NCBI RefSeq assembly: GCF_029962835.1
Contig: NC_080577.1
Span: 1,612,001 to 1,676,000, forward strand
Length of the DNA stretch: 64,000 bases
Direction: 5' to 3'
Origin: Magnolia sinica
Lineage: Eukaryota > Streptophyta > Magnoliopsida > Magnoliales > Magnoliaceae
Shown here: positions 33,216-45,083 of the stretch, piece after piece
Layout: every line of letters starts with the position of its first letter
How positions within the stretch are numbered: position 1 is the stretch's first letter
Notes under the pieces: model-generated
Told to the model about the DNA's origin: nothing
The model's input: only the letters and a program-made list of their open reading frames with translations
The model's database searches: none
Translations under genes and position numbers: made by a program

Positions 33216-36200
33216 ATCTGACGAATAACGTGCCGCCAACACTCGACCTTATAGAAGGTATAATACGGTCGAGCGTATAGTACATTTTCATATATATATA
33301 TATATATAGTATTATATTAGATAAAACAGAAGAAAAAAAAAATCTCTTTAAAAGAAACGTGTTAAGTATCTTAATATTTACTTGGTGAGATAGAAGAGTA
33401 ACGAAACTTGCAATTAATGGAACACACACACGTGTAGGCTCGGTTATAGACTCAATGCGAGGGCGTGGGCATATGAGGCAGTGTGGCTATAGTTACGCTA
33501 ATGGGACACTCCACATGTATACATCGTATAGCATATGGGTCACTTCTTCCCGACTTTACATGAATCGACACAAGTCAGGTGTGAGTTGCAGTACAACAGT
33601 GACTAAGAGAGATGGGTTTGATAGTTGGGTTTAAAGTCTTGTAGGTAAAAGGTCTCTCTGCCATTTATATGACTTAAGTGTTTAAGAGCCTTGGTGTGAC
33701 TATTCATACAGTAATTAATCGAGCCATGCATGCAAAAACTATCGCATGTGGCTAGCCCAACAGTCAAGAATAGCTAGCCACCGTGTCTAAACCACTCTCA
33801 TGCAGATAGTCTCGTACATGCAAAACTATCATAAACTACCAACTAACAATTGCTTTCTCATCTATGGTCAGAATCGATCCATCACAATAATGACTATTGA
33901 CCAAAACGTCTAGTCACCCTTGCCTATATAAATCAAGCTTAGTTGGTTTATTTCAACATTACAAACCATTCAACTTATTCTCTCATATGTGTCAATAAGC
34001 AAGTGTTCTATAATCAAGCCAACATGTTTAATACAAATCTAAGTATGCAATTCTACAAGAATCAGACTAGTGTAGTAGTCTAATCCAACAAATTCACAAG
34101 ATAGTTGTCTAATTCAATAAATCAAATCTTTTACTAATTTCTGTCTTTTAGTTAGGTTTTTGTTTGTTTTCATCTATCATAAAACCATGTTTATAAAGTT
34201 CTATCAGTAGTTCCTTCATGTTTGCTTAAGGTATAACCACACATAATCAGCTTGCCGTATCCTGAAAGCTATTTGACCCCAATATATCAACGGTCTCAAT
34301 TATTTTAAGAATGGGCGAATAACGCTTTTAAAAGCAATGTGATCACATTCACACGTGCTTCCACCTATATTTAATATTATATTTTTAAGCTTTCTATTTC
34401 CTTTTATTATACAGTAATTATAAATTTATAATTTTAGATTATCAAATTCTCAACAAAACATGTACAAGTTCTGGATGCACGAGTATCAAGTGTCATCACT
34501 GCCAGAATATCAACTAACCCCCTTATCCTCTCCCTCTCTCCCACCTCTCGCATGCAAACCATTTCCTCTTCCCACTAGTGCTTCACAAACCATCTCCACC
34601 CGGCTATATATACAGGGCTTGTGGCTAGTGCTGTCATCAGACCAATCCTGGGTTGGCTTGGCTCAGATTTCGAACTGTTCGAGCCACGGTGGTTCAAAAT
34701 TTTTATTTTGGCGGCCCGAGCCGGGCCTATCGACAGCCCTACCTCTAGCTGGCCTATCGACAGCCCTACCTCTAGCTGTTGGACCCGGGTCATATTTCAA
34801 TGATTATACATGATAGCCAGGGCTAATTGAAGAGAGGCCCAAGGTTTATCTTTCAGCCAGGTAGATTTTCAGGGTGTAGCCCATCCAAGGTGGGGCCTAG
34901 CATGAAAAAGGTTTGGATCATTGAACCATGGGCTACACTCTATCCCACTGAAAAATACTTACATGAGGCTTGTCAGCCGCGAAATACCCACCTCCTTCAA
35001 TCCTGTCTTTACATGCATCATCCTGCCAGCCTGGCAAGTATGGTGCCTACGAATAGTGCAGGAGGTGGAAGTTTGCAAAAATAAAGATTGCCCACTCATC
35101 AGGTGGGCCATGCGATCGATGGCAAGTTTTTCTAGATCATCCGATCTTATCATAGAGGGTGACCCAGCTGATGCATGAATGAATCGATGATCCATACCAT
35201 TGATACGATTGCCCTCTCCCATGGATTCCATATTTCTCTGACATTTTCCTTATTAGACGTTTCCGGTCCATCTGATCAATGACTGACTGACTGTTATTTT
35301 AGACCGTTGTTCTATTATTCCCAAGCCGTTTATTAGTAGACCAGCCATCCGGGGTTAGGACATTTAGTATGGACAACGTTTAAGGAATTAATCACCGGCC
35401 CATCGCAGATTCCTACAGATCAATGGTCGTGATCTCTGAACCATGGGCCCACTTAAGTCTTAGATCAGGATGATATTTTTGTTTTCCCTTCATCCTCACC
35501 TTGTGAACGGGTTGGATTGCATACAAACATCACGGTTAGCTCAAGAAGGTTTCAATGGTGGGCGTCCCATGCCAATCATTCCCTGTGTTTACGGCCCACT
35601 TGAGTTTCGCATCAGACTGAGTTTTGGTGCCACGTCCTAACACAAGCTGGTTAAATGGACGGACGGAGTGGATGTCACACACGCACACATCCAGGTGGTC
35701 CCACGGAGATTTTTGTTACACAGACTCCATCCAACTCCTACGGCAGGAAAATGGCATACACAAATTCCTGGTTGAGAATCCCCTATCACATTCCTAAATG
35801 AGATTTTCAAAAATCCATTTTGAAACGCCTGTTGGGATTCCCTACCATTACGCTGTGTACCGGAAGTCAGGTTTAAATTTTCAGAGGTAATTTTCAACTG
35901 TTCCAACCGTCTGTCCGGCTATTTCTGACCGTTGAATTTAACCGCATTTGCCATTTGCTTAGCTGACTATTTCAAATCCAACAATTCCAAATGGGACAGC
36001 AATGACTCACTCAAAATACTCATCTTATTACAATACGAATTCCTTTGCTAGCCCACCTATGATCATGATGGCCATGGGATAGGAGAGGTTCGGCTGTGGA
36101 TTGCACATGGCCAAATGTCACCCTGATTGGATCATCAGGGCCATTCAATCAAGAGACTCTAAACTTGTCAAAAATGGGTTACCGCATATTTTCTCAATCT

Positions 36201-37320
36201 ACTGTTAGAACGGTTGTGATCATTCGATCTGGATGATTTTGGAGCTATGTGAAATTCATTTTGGCAATGGTGCGCCATTTGGGAGCCGCATGGGAATTTG
36301 AATCTTAATTAAGGTAGAAGAGTTGGTGCTGGATGCGTGGCATTATCCTTCAATTGCATCCGAGGCACACAAGCGCACCAATCGACACCATTATTTTCAA
36401 ATAAATTAAGCATAATATATTACCTACAATGGTCTATGATGACGAAAACGATTGTAATCTTGACAGTGATCTAAATCTTAATGACCATAAGATAGTCATG
36501 GAAACACCAAATGATCATGAGATAGTCATAGTGGTCAACAAAATATAATTGAAAATGTATCAAGTAAAAACTTAATGATATGATGATTGAGCGTGTGTTT
36601 GTGTTGGCATGTAGCCATGGTAGCATTCCGTAATATGAGAGGTTTCATGCAATTTTCCTTGGTCTTCTATATAAGTGTAACTTGTTACGTTAAATTATAT
36701 ATATACACTAGATTAGATAAGACTTTTACTGTTCAAGTCAAGCAATACGTATAGAAAACTTTGTTAAAGCCATCACATCTCTTAAAGCTTGTTAAAGAGT
36801 TGTTTTGACAAAATTTTAACATTTATACTATCTATAATTATATAATTGCCACGTGACACGCTTTTCACACCATTTGATTATGATTATCCAAGAAAGTCCG
36901 AATTAGAGTACATTCATGCACTCAGGAATTATATGATACTTAAGCTACGCATGACACTTGATGCACACGTGCTCAGGAAATGAACACATAGCACATATTA
37001 ACTCAATGATTCCTAGACTGAACTGTTTGACATGGATACTTTGATACACATCCCTCAAAATTGGGACACAGCACATATTAACTCGATGAAAGTTTTTGCT
37101 TCTAAAAGTAGGACTGTTGGATAATTTTCATTATTTTTTTTACTTTTCAATAAATGTCCACCATTCTTATGGTAAGATAATTGAACAAGCTTAATATTTG
37201 GTTCACATGCATATCTATCCTTAATCTGACTATTTGTATACTACATGTTTAATTTCTAGGTGCCTGCATATCATCCATCACACTAAGCTAGAGTATAACA
37301 CAGCACCGGTACTGTGTACT
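33216..37320. other. Long spacer, no gene recognised
   Basis: AT-rich sequence with short repeats: a (TA)n run at 33291-33308, a hairpin-capable 'ctcgacc...ggtcgag' at 33242-33273, a 27-bp exact tandem duplication 'ggcctatcgacagccctacc' at 34725-34778, and a partial foldback-MITE-like stretch at about 35465-35710. Stretches at 34.4-35.2 kb have open frames on both strands, but none resembles a family I know. Confidence 0.4.
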
Positions 37321-37325
37321 ACCGG

Positions 37326-37596
37326 AAAAGCTCTGTGAGGCCCGCCCTTCATCCATTTTCCAGCTCATTTTAAGGGATGAGCTCACATCCAAATCTCAGG
37401 TGGACCACACCACAGGTAACAGGGGTGATTGAACACCCCCAGGAAGTTTTTAATGGTGGGCGTTCAATCACCACTGTTTCCTGTGGTATGGTCCACCTGA
37501 GATTTAGATGTGCCTCAATTTAGAGCATGAGAGCTTACAAAATAGAAGGACGACGTGGATAAAACACAAATATCATGGTGGGGCCACAGAGCTTTT
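37326..37596. mobile_element. Foldback MITE copy 4, upstream of phytocyanin 2
   Basis: The left end 'aaaagctctgtgaggccc' and the right end 'ggggccacagagctttt' are near-perfect inverses. The halves pair along their length: 'cacatccaaatctcaggtgg' against 'ccacctgagatttagatgtg', and 'accacaccacaggtaacagg' against 'ctgtttcctgtggtatggt'. At about 270 bp it is the most compact and best preserved copy. It ends about 250 bp before the phytocyanin 2 start codon, so it could form part of the upstream region. Confidence 0.8.
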
Positions 37597-37845
37597 CTAA
37601 TCCGGTCCCTCCACGTCTCTCTCAATCTTTGCTCTTTCCTTCTCCTCCTTCCTCCGCGTGAGTCGCACATACACCCTATCAATAGGAATTGGAATGATTA
37701 ACAGGAGAAAACCGAAATCTGTGTCTTCTCTTTCGCTTTGGAAGGGCCTTGTCCACCATCTTCATTCAACACAAGGCCCATTACGCTGATAATACCAAAA
37801 AAAAAAAAAAAAACAGAGAGAGAGCTAGAGAGAGAAAGAAAAGAG

Positions 37846-40609
37846 ATGGCACCCATATCTCCTACCTTTCTCTTCATCTTATCAGCAATGGGCTGTGTTC
37901 TGGTGGCACCGTCGGTCGCGATGGATCATATCGTGGGAGGGAGCACTGGGTGGACCATCGTCTCCAATGCCACCTTCTACCAGGCATGGGCCGAAAAACG
38001 GACGTTTTTCGTCGGTGACAGACTGGGTACGTTTACAGGCCTTTTCGACCCGTTTGATCTTTTAAAATCGTTGATCTGGTACGTTTTTTAAATTTTTTAA
38101 AAGAACGAAATCAAACACAAATTACAGAAATGAGAAATGTTGAGAGAGAGAAAGAGATGGAAGACGTGTGCTGGGCGTGGGCCATGATCGGGTGGGGACC
38201 ACCGTGGAAGTTCCTTGGCCGAGGAAACGACGTGGTCCATTCATCAGTTAGCCACATGTGTGCACTGAAAATAGGCCATCGGTCTTCTTTCCGTCCATCT
38301 CAAGTCCATCCATATGGTTTTCGGGACGGGGTATATTTTCGGTGGCCCCCATGTAACGAATGGCCTGGATCATTTTCACGTGTGCCGTCTTCGCAAGGGA
38401 ATCCATCAACAAGAATCGCAGCAGGATTCTGGACCATTCATGTACATGACAGATTTCCTTAATTTTCTTGGAATTCTCGTTTGAGGATCGCGAACGGTGT
38501 GAGGATAGAGATCATGGTGGGTCCACATGGCCCACGTATGTGTATGGAGATTGTGGATGATCTGGGCCATTTGGGTCCCACCGTGGACATGATCTGGCCG
38601 AGAGGGCTGCTCCGCTCATCAGGTGAGCCGCACGTATATCTTCATATGGGCTATCCATCAATTTATTTTCACCTCCATTTATATAAAGTGTGGCCCACCC
38701 GATGAGCGGACCAGCATGGATTTGAGCACCGGTACATGCAGTGTAACAAACGGATGGAACGCCCTCAGACTCTTGCGCTCTGCCTGCATGCAGCAGTTTC
38801 GATTGGGATTTGAAATGTTGATACAACCCATTCATCAGGTAGATTTCGTATGTGCCGCACACGTTATATATACTCGATACAATCCATTCATCAGGTGAGT
38901 CTCACCAGGAGGAACAAATGCATGAAAGATGCAAATCAGGATTGCCATACTGCATGAAATTAGAGGTTTTAGGCATGATTTTACAGTTTCCCTGTCGTGT
39001 GGCCCAAGCTAAAATTTCAATGGGATTATGTTTGGTATGTACGGTAAAAATGAGAAGGCAAACCTGATGGACGGAGCGGATGTTACACAGATAACACGGT
39101 TTACCCCCGTAGAGCTTAGTCGTATTACCTGCTACAGTAAGTGTTGCGAAGGATTCCGGTACCATGAAACGTTGTTCGTTCAAGAACAGTCAAAGGGTTA
39201 ATAACAAATAAATAACCACGGTTTACATTCAATAAGCAAAATTCCGTCCCATGGAATGCCTAAGATGGTCCAAGCGCCATGATTTTAGTGGTGTGGCCAT
39301 CCATATTTTTCTCACACAACACCATGGCTTCGACTAACCTAGAACAACGTGGTTGTGATGCTAACTAGAGTTGGGTAGAATTCGACCCGATCCGGTGGAT
39401 TCAACCTGATCCGAACCAAACCGAAGGCCTGAATTGATGCAAATCAAGTAGGACCCCTCAGATCCGATCGTACGTCGGATTGAATTCAAATCGTGATTAA
39501 TCCGGACCGATCCAAAATCCAAATGAACCCTAAACCCTTTTTCTCTACCTAAAGGAGGCGCCGCACCCACCCATCTCTCCTCCTTTCTCTCCCTCTTTCT
39601 CTCCCAATTTTCCTCATCTCCTTCCTTCTCTCCTCCTTTATCTCCCAGTTTTCCACATATCTCTCTCTCTCTCTCTATCTCTCTCTCTAGACTCAACTCG
39701 ATCCGACTCGATTCGGTTTCCCAAACTGAGTTGGACCCGATTCGGATCAGGCCAGTAAGGATTTGGATCGGATCGAGTCAGCTCTGCTGGACTTGGTCCC
39801 GCATCAAATCAAGTTCAGGTCAAGTTCTTGAAAATTCGGATCGAGTTGAGTTGGACCCAATCTGATCCGACTCGACTCGATGCCCACCTTTAATGCTAAC
39901 CATAAGTTTATGTGTAAGGCCAATATGGTGTTTATATTTCATCAAAGCCGTTCATCGGGTGTGAATCCGTCAGATAAAGAGAATATACCAAAATCAACCT
40001 GATCCACAACTCAGGCGGGCCACAATTCTATAGTGTGGCCCATGTGGGTTTTTATTAGCCTGACCTCTTGTATGTACGGTTAAAACAAGGGCTATCACCT
40101 GATGAAAGTAGTGAATTTCACGTGTGCAAACATGGTAGCCCCAAAGAGCTTGGGTTATACTACTCAGGTCCGGGAACGGATCCACCAGGTACCCTTTTGT
40201 TTTGAGAGCCTTAAGAGTTAAAAAAACATAAGATACAATGCATAGCAGAGCAGGTTAGAGATGCAGTCTGATTCTCATGTCCGAAATTTCAGTGTTTTTG
40301 TACACAACGGGCCTCCACAGCGTGACAGAGGTATCGAATGAGAGCGATTTCGAAGGGTGTAACAAAGGATCGATGGTGGATGAGTATTTCAGTGGGCCCA
40401 CGAGGGTGATCCTGACCACACAAGGGAACCACTACTTCTACTGTGGAATAGGGGCGCATTGCAAGGCTGGGCAGAAGCTCAAGATCGCTGTAACTGAGCC
40501 AGAACCCACTGATGGTGTGTACGGTGCATCATCTTCAGCCAATTTGATTCGTCAACGTGGCACACTTTCTTTGCTATTATTCTTAATATTGTATTTTTTG
40601 ATCATGTAA
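37846..40609 (+). CDS. Phytocyanin 2, stellacyanin-like with GPI-type tail
   Basis: Exons 37846-38026 and 40293-40609 join across a 2,266-bp GT-AG intron, phase 1, at the same place as in phytocyanin 1. The product is 165 residues. Residues 1-25 form a signal peptide ('MAPISPTFLFILSAMGCVLV'). Copper ligands are His69 ('GLHSVTEV'), Cys111, His116 ('FYCGIGAHC') and axial Gln121; Cys83 and Cys117 make the disulphide. After the domain come a short acidic linker ('VTEPEPTDGVYG'), a small-residue stretch ('GASSSAN') and a hydrophobic end ('LSLLLFLILYFLIM'), the pattern of a GPI-anchor signal. The protein should therefore sit on the outer plasma membrane. There are sequons 'NAT' and 'NES'. The ATG follows an A-run and a GA-rich leader; an upstream in-frame ATG at 37738 would add a non-secretory leader and is rejected. 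Confidence 0.93.
39366..39892. mobile_element. hAT-like MITE with perfect 8-bp TSD, in intron
   Basis: The 8-bp duplication 'atgctaac' flanks it exactly (39358-39365 and 39893-39900). Termini: 'tagagttggg' on the left, the inverse of 'cccaccttta' with mismatches. The interior is a degenerate run of 'gatccgaac/gactcgat' motifs and a CT-rich patch. 527 bp, non-coding. Lies in the phytocyanin 2 intron. Confidence 0.8.
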
Positions 40610-41674
40610 CGGAGGAAGTCCGTCGCGATGTCCCGCATCGGATCATTGTTGCGGCCCCATGTGTAAAATTCCACAAGAAATTGCCATCGTTTCGATTAGA
40701 ATTTTGTGAAGAAGATATCTCGTCGAGGCAACTTTTATTTTTATTTTTATTTTTCCCTTATTTTTAAGAGTTTTGTGTGCGTTTGGACATACAATTTCAA
40801 AAACTTGTAAATGGTCTTAACTGAAATTTGGGATTACTCGTAGTTTGCGTCGTGTATGTATATCAAACAGATGTTTTTGGATACAAGAAGGGGGTTTTTT
40901 TTTTTTTTAAAGGATTGAAAAGAAAAAAGAAAAAAGAAGAGGTAATAATCTAAGTTTAGTTCTGGATACCAATTTGGGAAACACATGTTCCTATAGAGCA
41001 ACTCTAAACTCTTGATTTAAAAATAATGTGGAATTTTAAAATTGAAATTAAATATATAAAATAACATCAATCAAGCATCAATTAATCTGGGAACTAAAAT
41101 ATCATTTTATATTGGTTTATGATTCATTTAAGATGGGCTCACTATTTGGACCGTTTAATTTGAACTACACATTTCTCGTGTGCTTGCTTTACGATCCAAC
41201 TAAAATGGACCCTGATTAACTTTTTAAGTGGAGCTTGGGCTCTAAATCATTTTAGGCTGATCTAACAACTTGGCTCACAACCTACCAAGCTGGTTCGAAT
41301 CTCCCACTCAGGGTTCTGAGCTTGTAAAAATAGCACCCATGGTTGTGTAATCCATATTCCAAGCCCATGATAAGTTGGTCCCCAATGTGGATGGATTATG
41401 CCTGAAACATTTTCCAGGCATCCTAGCCATCTGATCTTTGGTCATTCTTTAGAGGGTTGTTGCGTTACTTTCTGAACCATCTATTATCGGACCCCAAAAA
41501 TTGAATGGTTATGACTGTGCCAAGTGAAGATTTTTTCCATGGTGGCCTAATTTTCGAGTGAATCTTAATAGACAAATGATCTGAGCTATGGGCTAAGCTT
41601 GGACATATTAACAACCGAGTGTGCCGTCTATATCAGGTTCACACACGCATGTATTTAAGCAATGGACTCGAATG
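40610..41674. other. 3' flank of phytocyanin 2 and spacer
   Basis: Probable 3' UTR in the first 300 bp or so (T-rich, 'tttttatttttatttttccc'). The remainder is AT-rich with no recognised gene. Confidence 0.4.
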
Positions 41675-41804
41675 GTTCTTTACTCTTGCTCCGATGGTAG
41701 ACTCTCGAGATTTTCAACACCTGATTAAGGGTTTGAGTACCCATAGGTGGTGAAATCCCACTACGGCATGAGTGTGAGGGTGTGTTTTTTTTTTTTTTTT
41801 TTAA
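41675..41804 (+). mobile_element. tRNA-derived SINE with 18-bp target duplication
   Basis: Flanked by 'aagcaatggactcgaatg' (41657-41674) and 'aagcaatggactccaatg' (41805-41822), 17 of 18 identical. The body of about 105 bp starts 'gttctttactcttgctccga', has an A-box-like 'gatggtagactc' and a B-box-like 'gggtttgagtaccca', then the family's 'ggtggtgaaatcccactacg'. It ends in 'gtgagggtgtg' and a T-run of about 19, an unusual tail. Copy 18930 shares the body. Confidence 0.82.
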
Positions 41805-41822
41805 AAGCAATGGACTCCAATG

Positions 41823-42520
41823 ATATTTCATAGATGAGGTCTGGCTGCTGGATGCACAAAGAGGTGTGAATTAGTTGGGTTGAGGCCTATGCATACCTAG
41901 CCCATGAGATAAGCACCTAGGCCGAGCCTATCTTCGCATGCTAGATGAGCATTTAATTAGGTCCTATGAGTTAGACGGTAGTCAAGCTGAGCTTGATTTA
42001 AATTTTTTATAAAAAAAAGAAAAAGAAAAAGAAAAAAGATTTCGAGTTGTGCTGGGCTGTCCACTTGAGTCCTTTTATTAGAAGAGTTCACTGCTGGCAT
42101 GTTTGGGCACGGGAAAACCATCAGATGTAGGGAAATTGAAAAAGAAATTTTCATTGATATGATCTTTTGTGTTGCTTGGATAGAAAAATATAATAATAAT
42201 AGAGGGTCTATAAAACAATCATTCATTCAATTTTCTTTTATCCACCGTCTCTCTTTGAAAAATAGGTGTCGATGAATAGCATGCAATCCATCTCTCACTT
42301 TCAATCGTGAGTCGGACACTCAGCATTTATTTTATTTGCAGGCATAGATAAGTGCTAAATTAAATAAATCACTTAAAATCCATTAAATTCCACAAGGTAT
42401 AGATTGTGCTCACATGCGTGATGATAGAGCACCTAACACCTTTCTTCTTTGCCGATATTCCTTGTTAAGAATCACATGTCGCAGATTTTGAGTCATTATA
42501 AAATATGGGATCAATTTAAT
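41823..42520. other. Spacer, nothing recognised
   Basis: AT-rich sequence without coding or element termini that I can support. Confidence 0.35.
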
Positions 42521-43190
42521 TTTTTTTTAAACATCACGCATATTATATTAAATGAAAAGAAGGAAAATAGGGAAGAGAGTAGCAGGTCTGCTGAGAGAGC
42601 AAACGAGGATAAACTCCAAGAAAAAGAAGGTCATAATCCTTCAGAAAATCTACCTAAGCAGCCCGTTCTAAAATTAAATGCTTAGATTTAAAAGAAATAA
42701 TGAGAGTGGTATTTGCGGTATCCCTGAAGTATCTTTAATTTCCTTCTTCCCAAACTGACTACTAAACTGTGAGAATAGCTATTCTCCATAAGCGAGACCT
42801 ATGCTTGCCAAACCTAACCTCGTGCCAAGCCTTGAAAAGGGAGACCACCGATTCTGGAATGCACCAGCTGATCTTGAAATGATCGCAAAAATCTGCCCAA
42901 ATTAAAGAGATGAGGGGGCAATGTAGCAAAAGATGGTCGACCGATTCTTCCATCTTCATACGGCAGAGGCAAATATTAACTAAGTATATCCCTTTCTTCT
43001 TCCTATTGTCCACTGTCAGAATCCTCTTCTCACAAACCAGCCAACCAAAAACAATCATCTTAGGCGGAACCGAATACTTCCTAATTTGCTTACACAAAAG
43101 ATCATCATTTGTAATAGAAATATCCAACTGATTATAGAATGATTTAACCGAGAACTTACTAGATTTGGCCATCCTCCGTATCAGCTCATC
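42521..43190 (-). mobile_element. 5'-truncated LINE, zinc-ribbon region
   Basis: A T-run at 42521-42529 followed by 'aaacatcacgcatattatat' is the reversed LINE 3' end. The minus-strand frame 43172-42762 encodes ORF2 C-terminal sequence: 'FSVKSFYNQL', 'KMIVFGWLVCEKRILTVDNR', and the zinc-ribbon part 'MEESVDHLLLHCPLISLIWA', then 'SLFKAWHEVRFGKHRSRLWR'. The frame is open for 136 codons, so this is a relatively young fragment. The target duplication was not found. Confidence 0.8.
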
Positions 43191-43730
43191 TTCGATTTAA
43201 GGGATTTGGTGAAGATTTATAAATGCAATCGAGGAGATCCGCATATTCCCGGATCTCCCAATATTGGAGATTCCTCCTATACTCCTAAAATAGGGGATCA
43301 TCAAATCCTCTTATTTCTATATTTTTTGTAGGTTCTAGTCCACTGTACAATTATGAGTTAATTAACTAATGGCGACTTCAATTCAAATATTTTATATTAT
43401 AAGTTAAACAAAAAAGCTCCATGAATACAATCCTAGCATTCAACGTTGATAAGTTTGATACCAGATAGATATAGGGGTTTGATACCACATAGATATAGGG
43501 GTGGCCCTGTTCACAACCTTTACATATAAAGTTGTTTTCTTAAAAAATAAAAATAAAAATTCCCATAAGGGCTTGCAGCTGAGTTGAACTTTACCATATA
43601 ATCTATTGTGAGCATTTCATTTGATTAAGGGATTTTGCACGGTTGGGGTTAGGTTTAATCCTAATTGTGGTGGGCTAGTGCCCTCCACGTTGGATCTACC
43701 ATGCTAAATTGGTGGTTTTTGTCTCATAAT

Positions 43731-44233
43731 TAGAGTTATACATGAGTTGAGCTTGGTACAGTTTGACTCGGCTTGACCACTAGCTGACCCTAGCTTGAAC
43801 TTGGCTCGACTCGGTCCTCAAGCTTGACTGGCTAGCTTGGTTCGATTCAATTAGTAGCTCGGGCCGGTTCGAGACAAGTTCAATATAAGATTGAACCTGT
43901 GCGGCATTTTCTCAAACACATGGAATGCACCTTTAATTTCTTATCCATACTTTCCTCGCCACCAGCCGATGCTTCGTTGATTCATTTTTATCAAATACTT
44001 GGTAAGCAACATAAATATCAAAATAATTGAGTCACCGAACTGGTTCAATTTAAGTTGGGGTTCAATCCTATGTGAGTGGAGCTCAGAGAAGCTTGAACTT
44101 GGCTCGAAATTTTTTCGAACTCAAAAAATTAGCCCAACTCAGCTCAAACTCAGCTTCAAACCAAGTCGAAACGAGCCTTTTCAAATCAAGTTGAGTGAGC
44201 TAACCGAGCTAACTCAGTTCATGTACAGCTCTA
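43731..44233. mobile_element. hAT-like MITE with perfect 8-bp TSD
   Basis: The 8-bp duplication 'ctcataat' flanks it (43723-43730 and 44234-44241). Termini 'tagagttatacatgagttga' and 'gttcatgtacagctcta' are imperfect inverses. The interior is rich in 'gagcttgg/ggctcgac' motifs. 503 bp, no ORF. Same family as the copy at 50800. Confidence 0.88.
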
Positions 44234-44241
44234 CTCATAAT

Positions 44242-45083
44242 TGCAATAAGTGGTGTTTTTTGATTACTCTACAATTGCATTTATGCGTAACAAAGCCACT
44301 ATTTATATGAAAAATCCCCAAATAGGTGTTTTCTAAAAAAAAAAAAAAAAAAAAGTTACCACATACATTTTCAGCCAACCGCCAAAATACAACAATCCTC
44401 GTTTTGGCAAATTTTGATCTAGCAGTAGATGAAACGAGAGTTTAAGTGTATACGAATGCACGACATAAAATGGCATTTGGATGTCCTCTGGACTTGTAAC
44501 GGTCATTTCAAGGGTATTGTCCAAAGTGGGTCTATTAACCCCAAATATGTAAAAATCCTCTCTGGTATCCCTTTAATAACCATTTTAGACATTTTCGAAA
44601 AATAGTGGGTGCATGCCTCTCTCTATAGACCCGACGTGCATTGAAAGCCCATTTATTCCAAATGGCGCCCGAAATCAACAGCTAAATGTTGATGAGCGGA
44701 TAAGATCTCTTACACGTATTCGATTCTCCCGTTAGCACGTGTGTCCGCGGGTCCCTTCCAAAAGTTCTAAAGCGCGCGCGTCCCAGTTTCAATCCTGAAA
44801 AGAAAAGGAGATTTGCCGCGCACATATCCAAACTTTACTAATTACTATCATACGCAAAGGGGTAAAAGGGTGTTAGCCTGCGCACTCGACGTCCCGAAAC
44901 GAAAGGAATCTCTCATTAGCCAGCTCAAACCCCTCCATTCATTCCCGTCCTTTTCTCTGTATCCGTTTAGGCTTCTCTGTCTTCTCTTTTCCCTTTTTCT
45001 TTCCTCTATCTGAAAACTACCAAACCCTAGAAAAGGAGGAGGAGAAGAAGAAACCCTAACCCTAACTTTTTCACTATACTGTG
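44242..45083 (+). promoter_or_regulatory. PDV1 upstream region with telo-box-like motifs
   Basis: The sequence before the PDV1 ATG has a pyrimidine-rich stretch (44935-45010) and then 'aaaccctag' at about 45021 and 'aaaccctaaccctaac' at about 45051. The latter contains a telo box (AAACCCTAA), known from promoters of growth- and division-related plant genes. I cannot locate the transcription start, so it may be promoter or 5' UTR. Confidence 0.45.

Noticed and set aside
34460-35231. Several 85-117-residue ORFs on both strands
   Set aside because: They overlap each other and run through a short tandem duplication. No domain or signal is recognisable.
37738-37845. Upstream in-frame start for phytocyanin 2
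   Set aside because: It would add 36 residues with a poly-Lys run before the signal peptide. The ATG at 37846 places the signal peptide at the N-terminus.
39361-39696. 111-residue Arg/Glu-rich ORF
   Set aside because: It lies within a hAT-like MITE bounded by an 8-bp target duplication and crosses a CT-rich patch.
41690-41760. A tRNA gene, because of A- and B-box-like sequences
   Set aside because: There is no acceptor stem. The target duplication and sister copies show it is a SINE.
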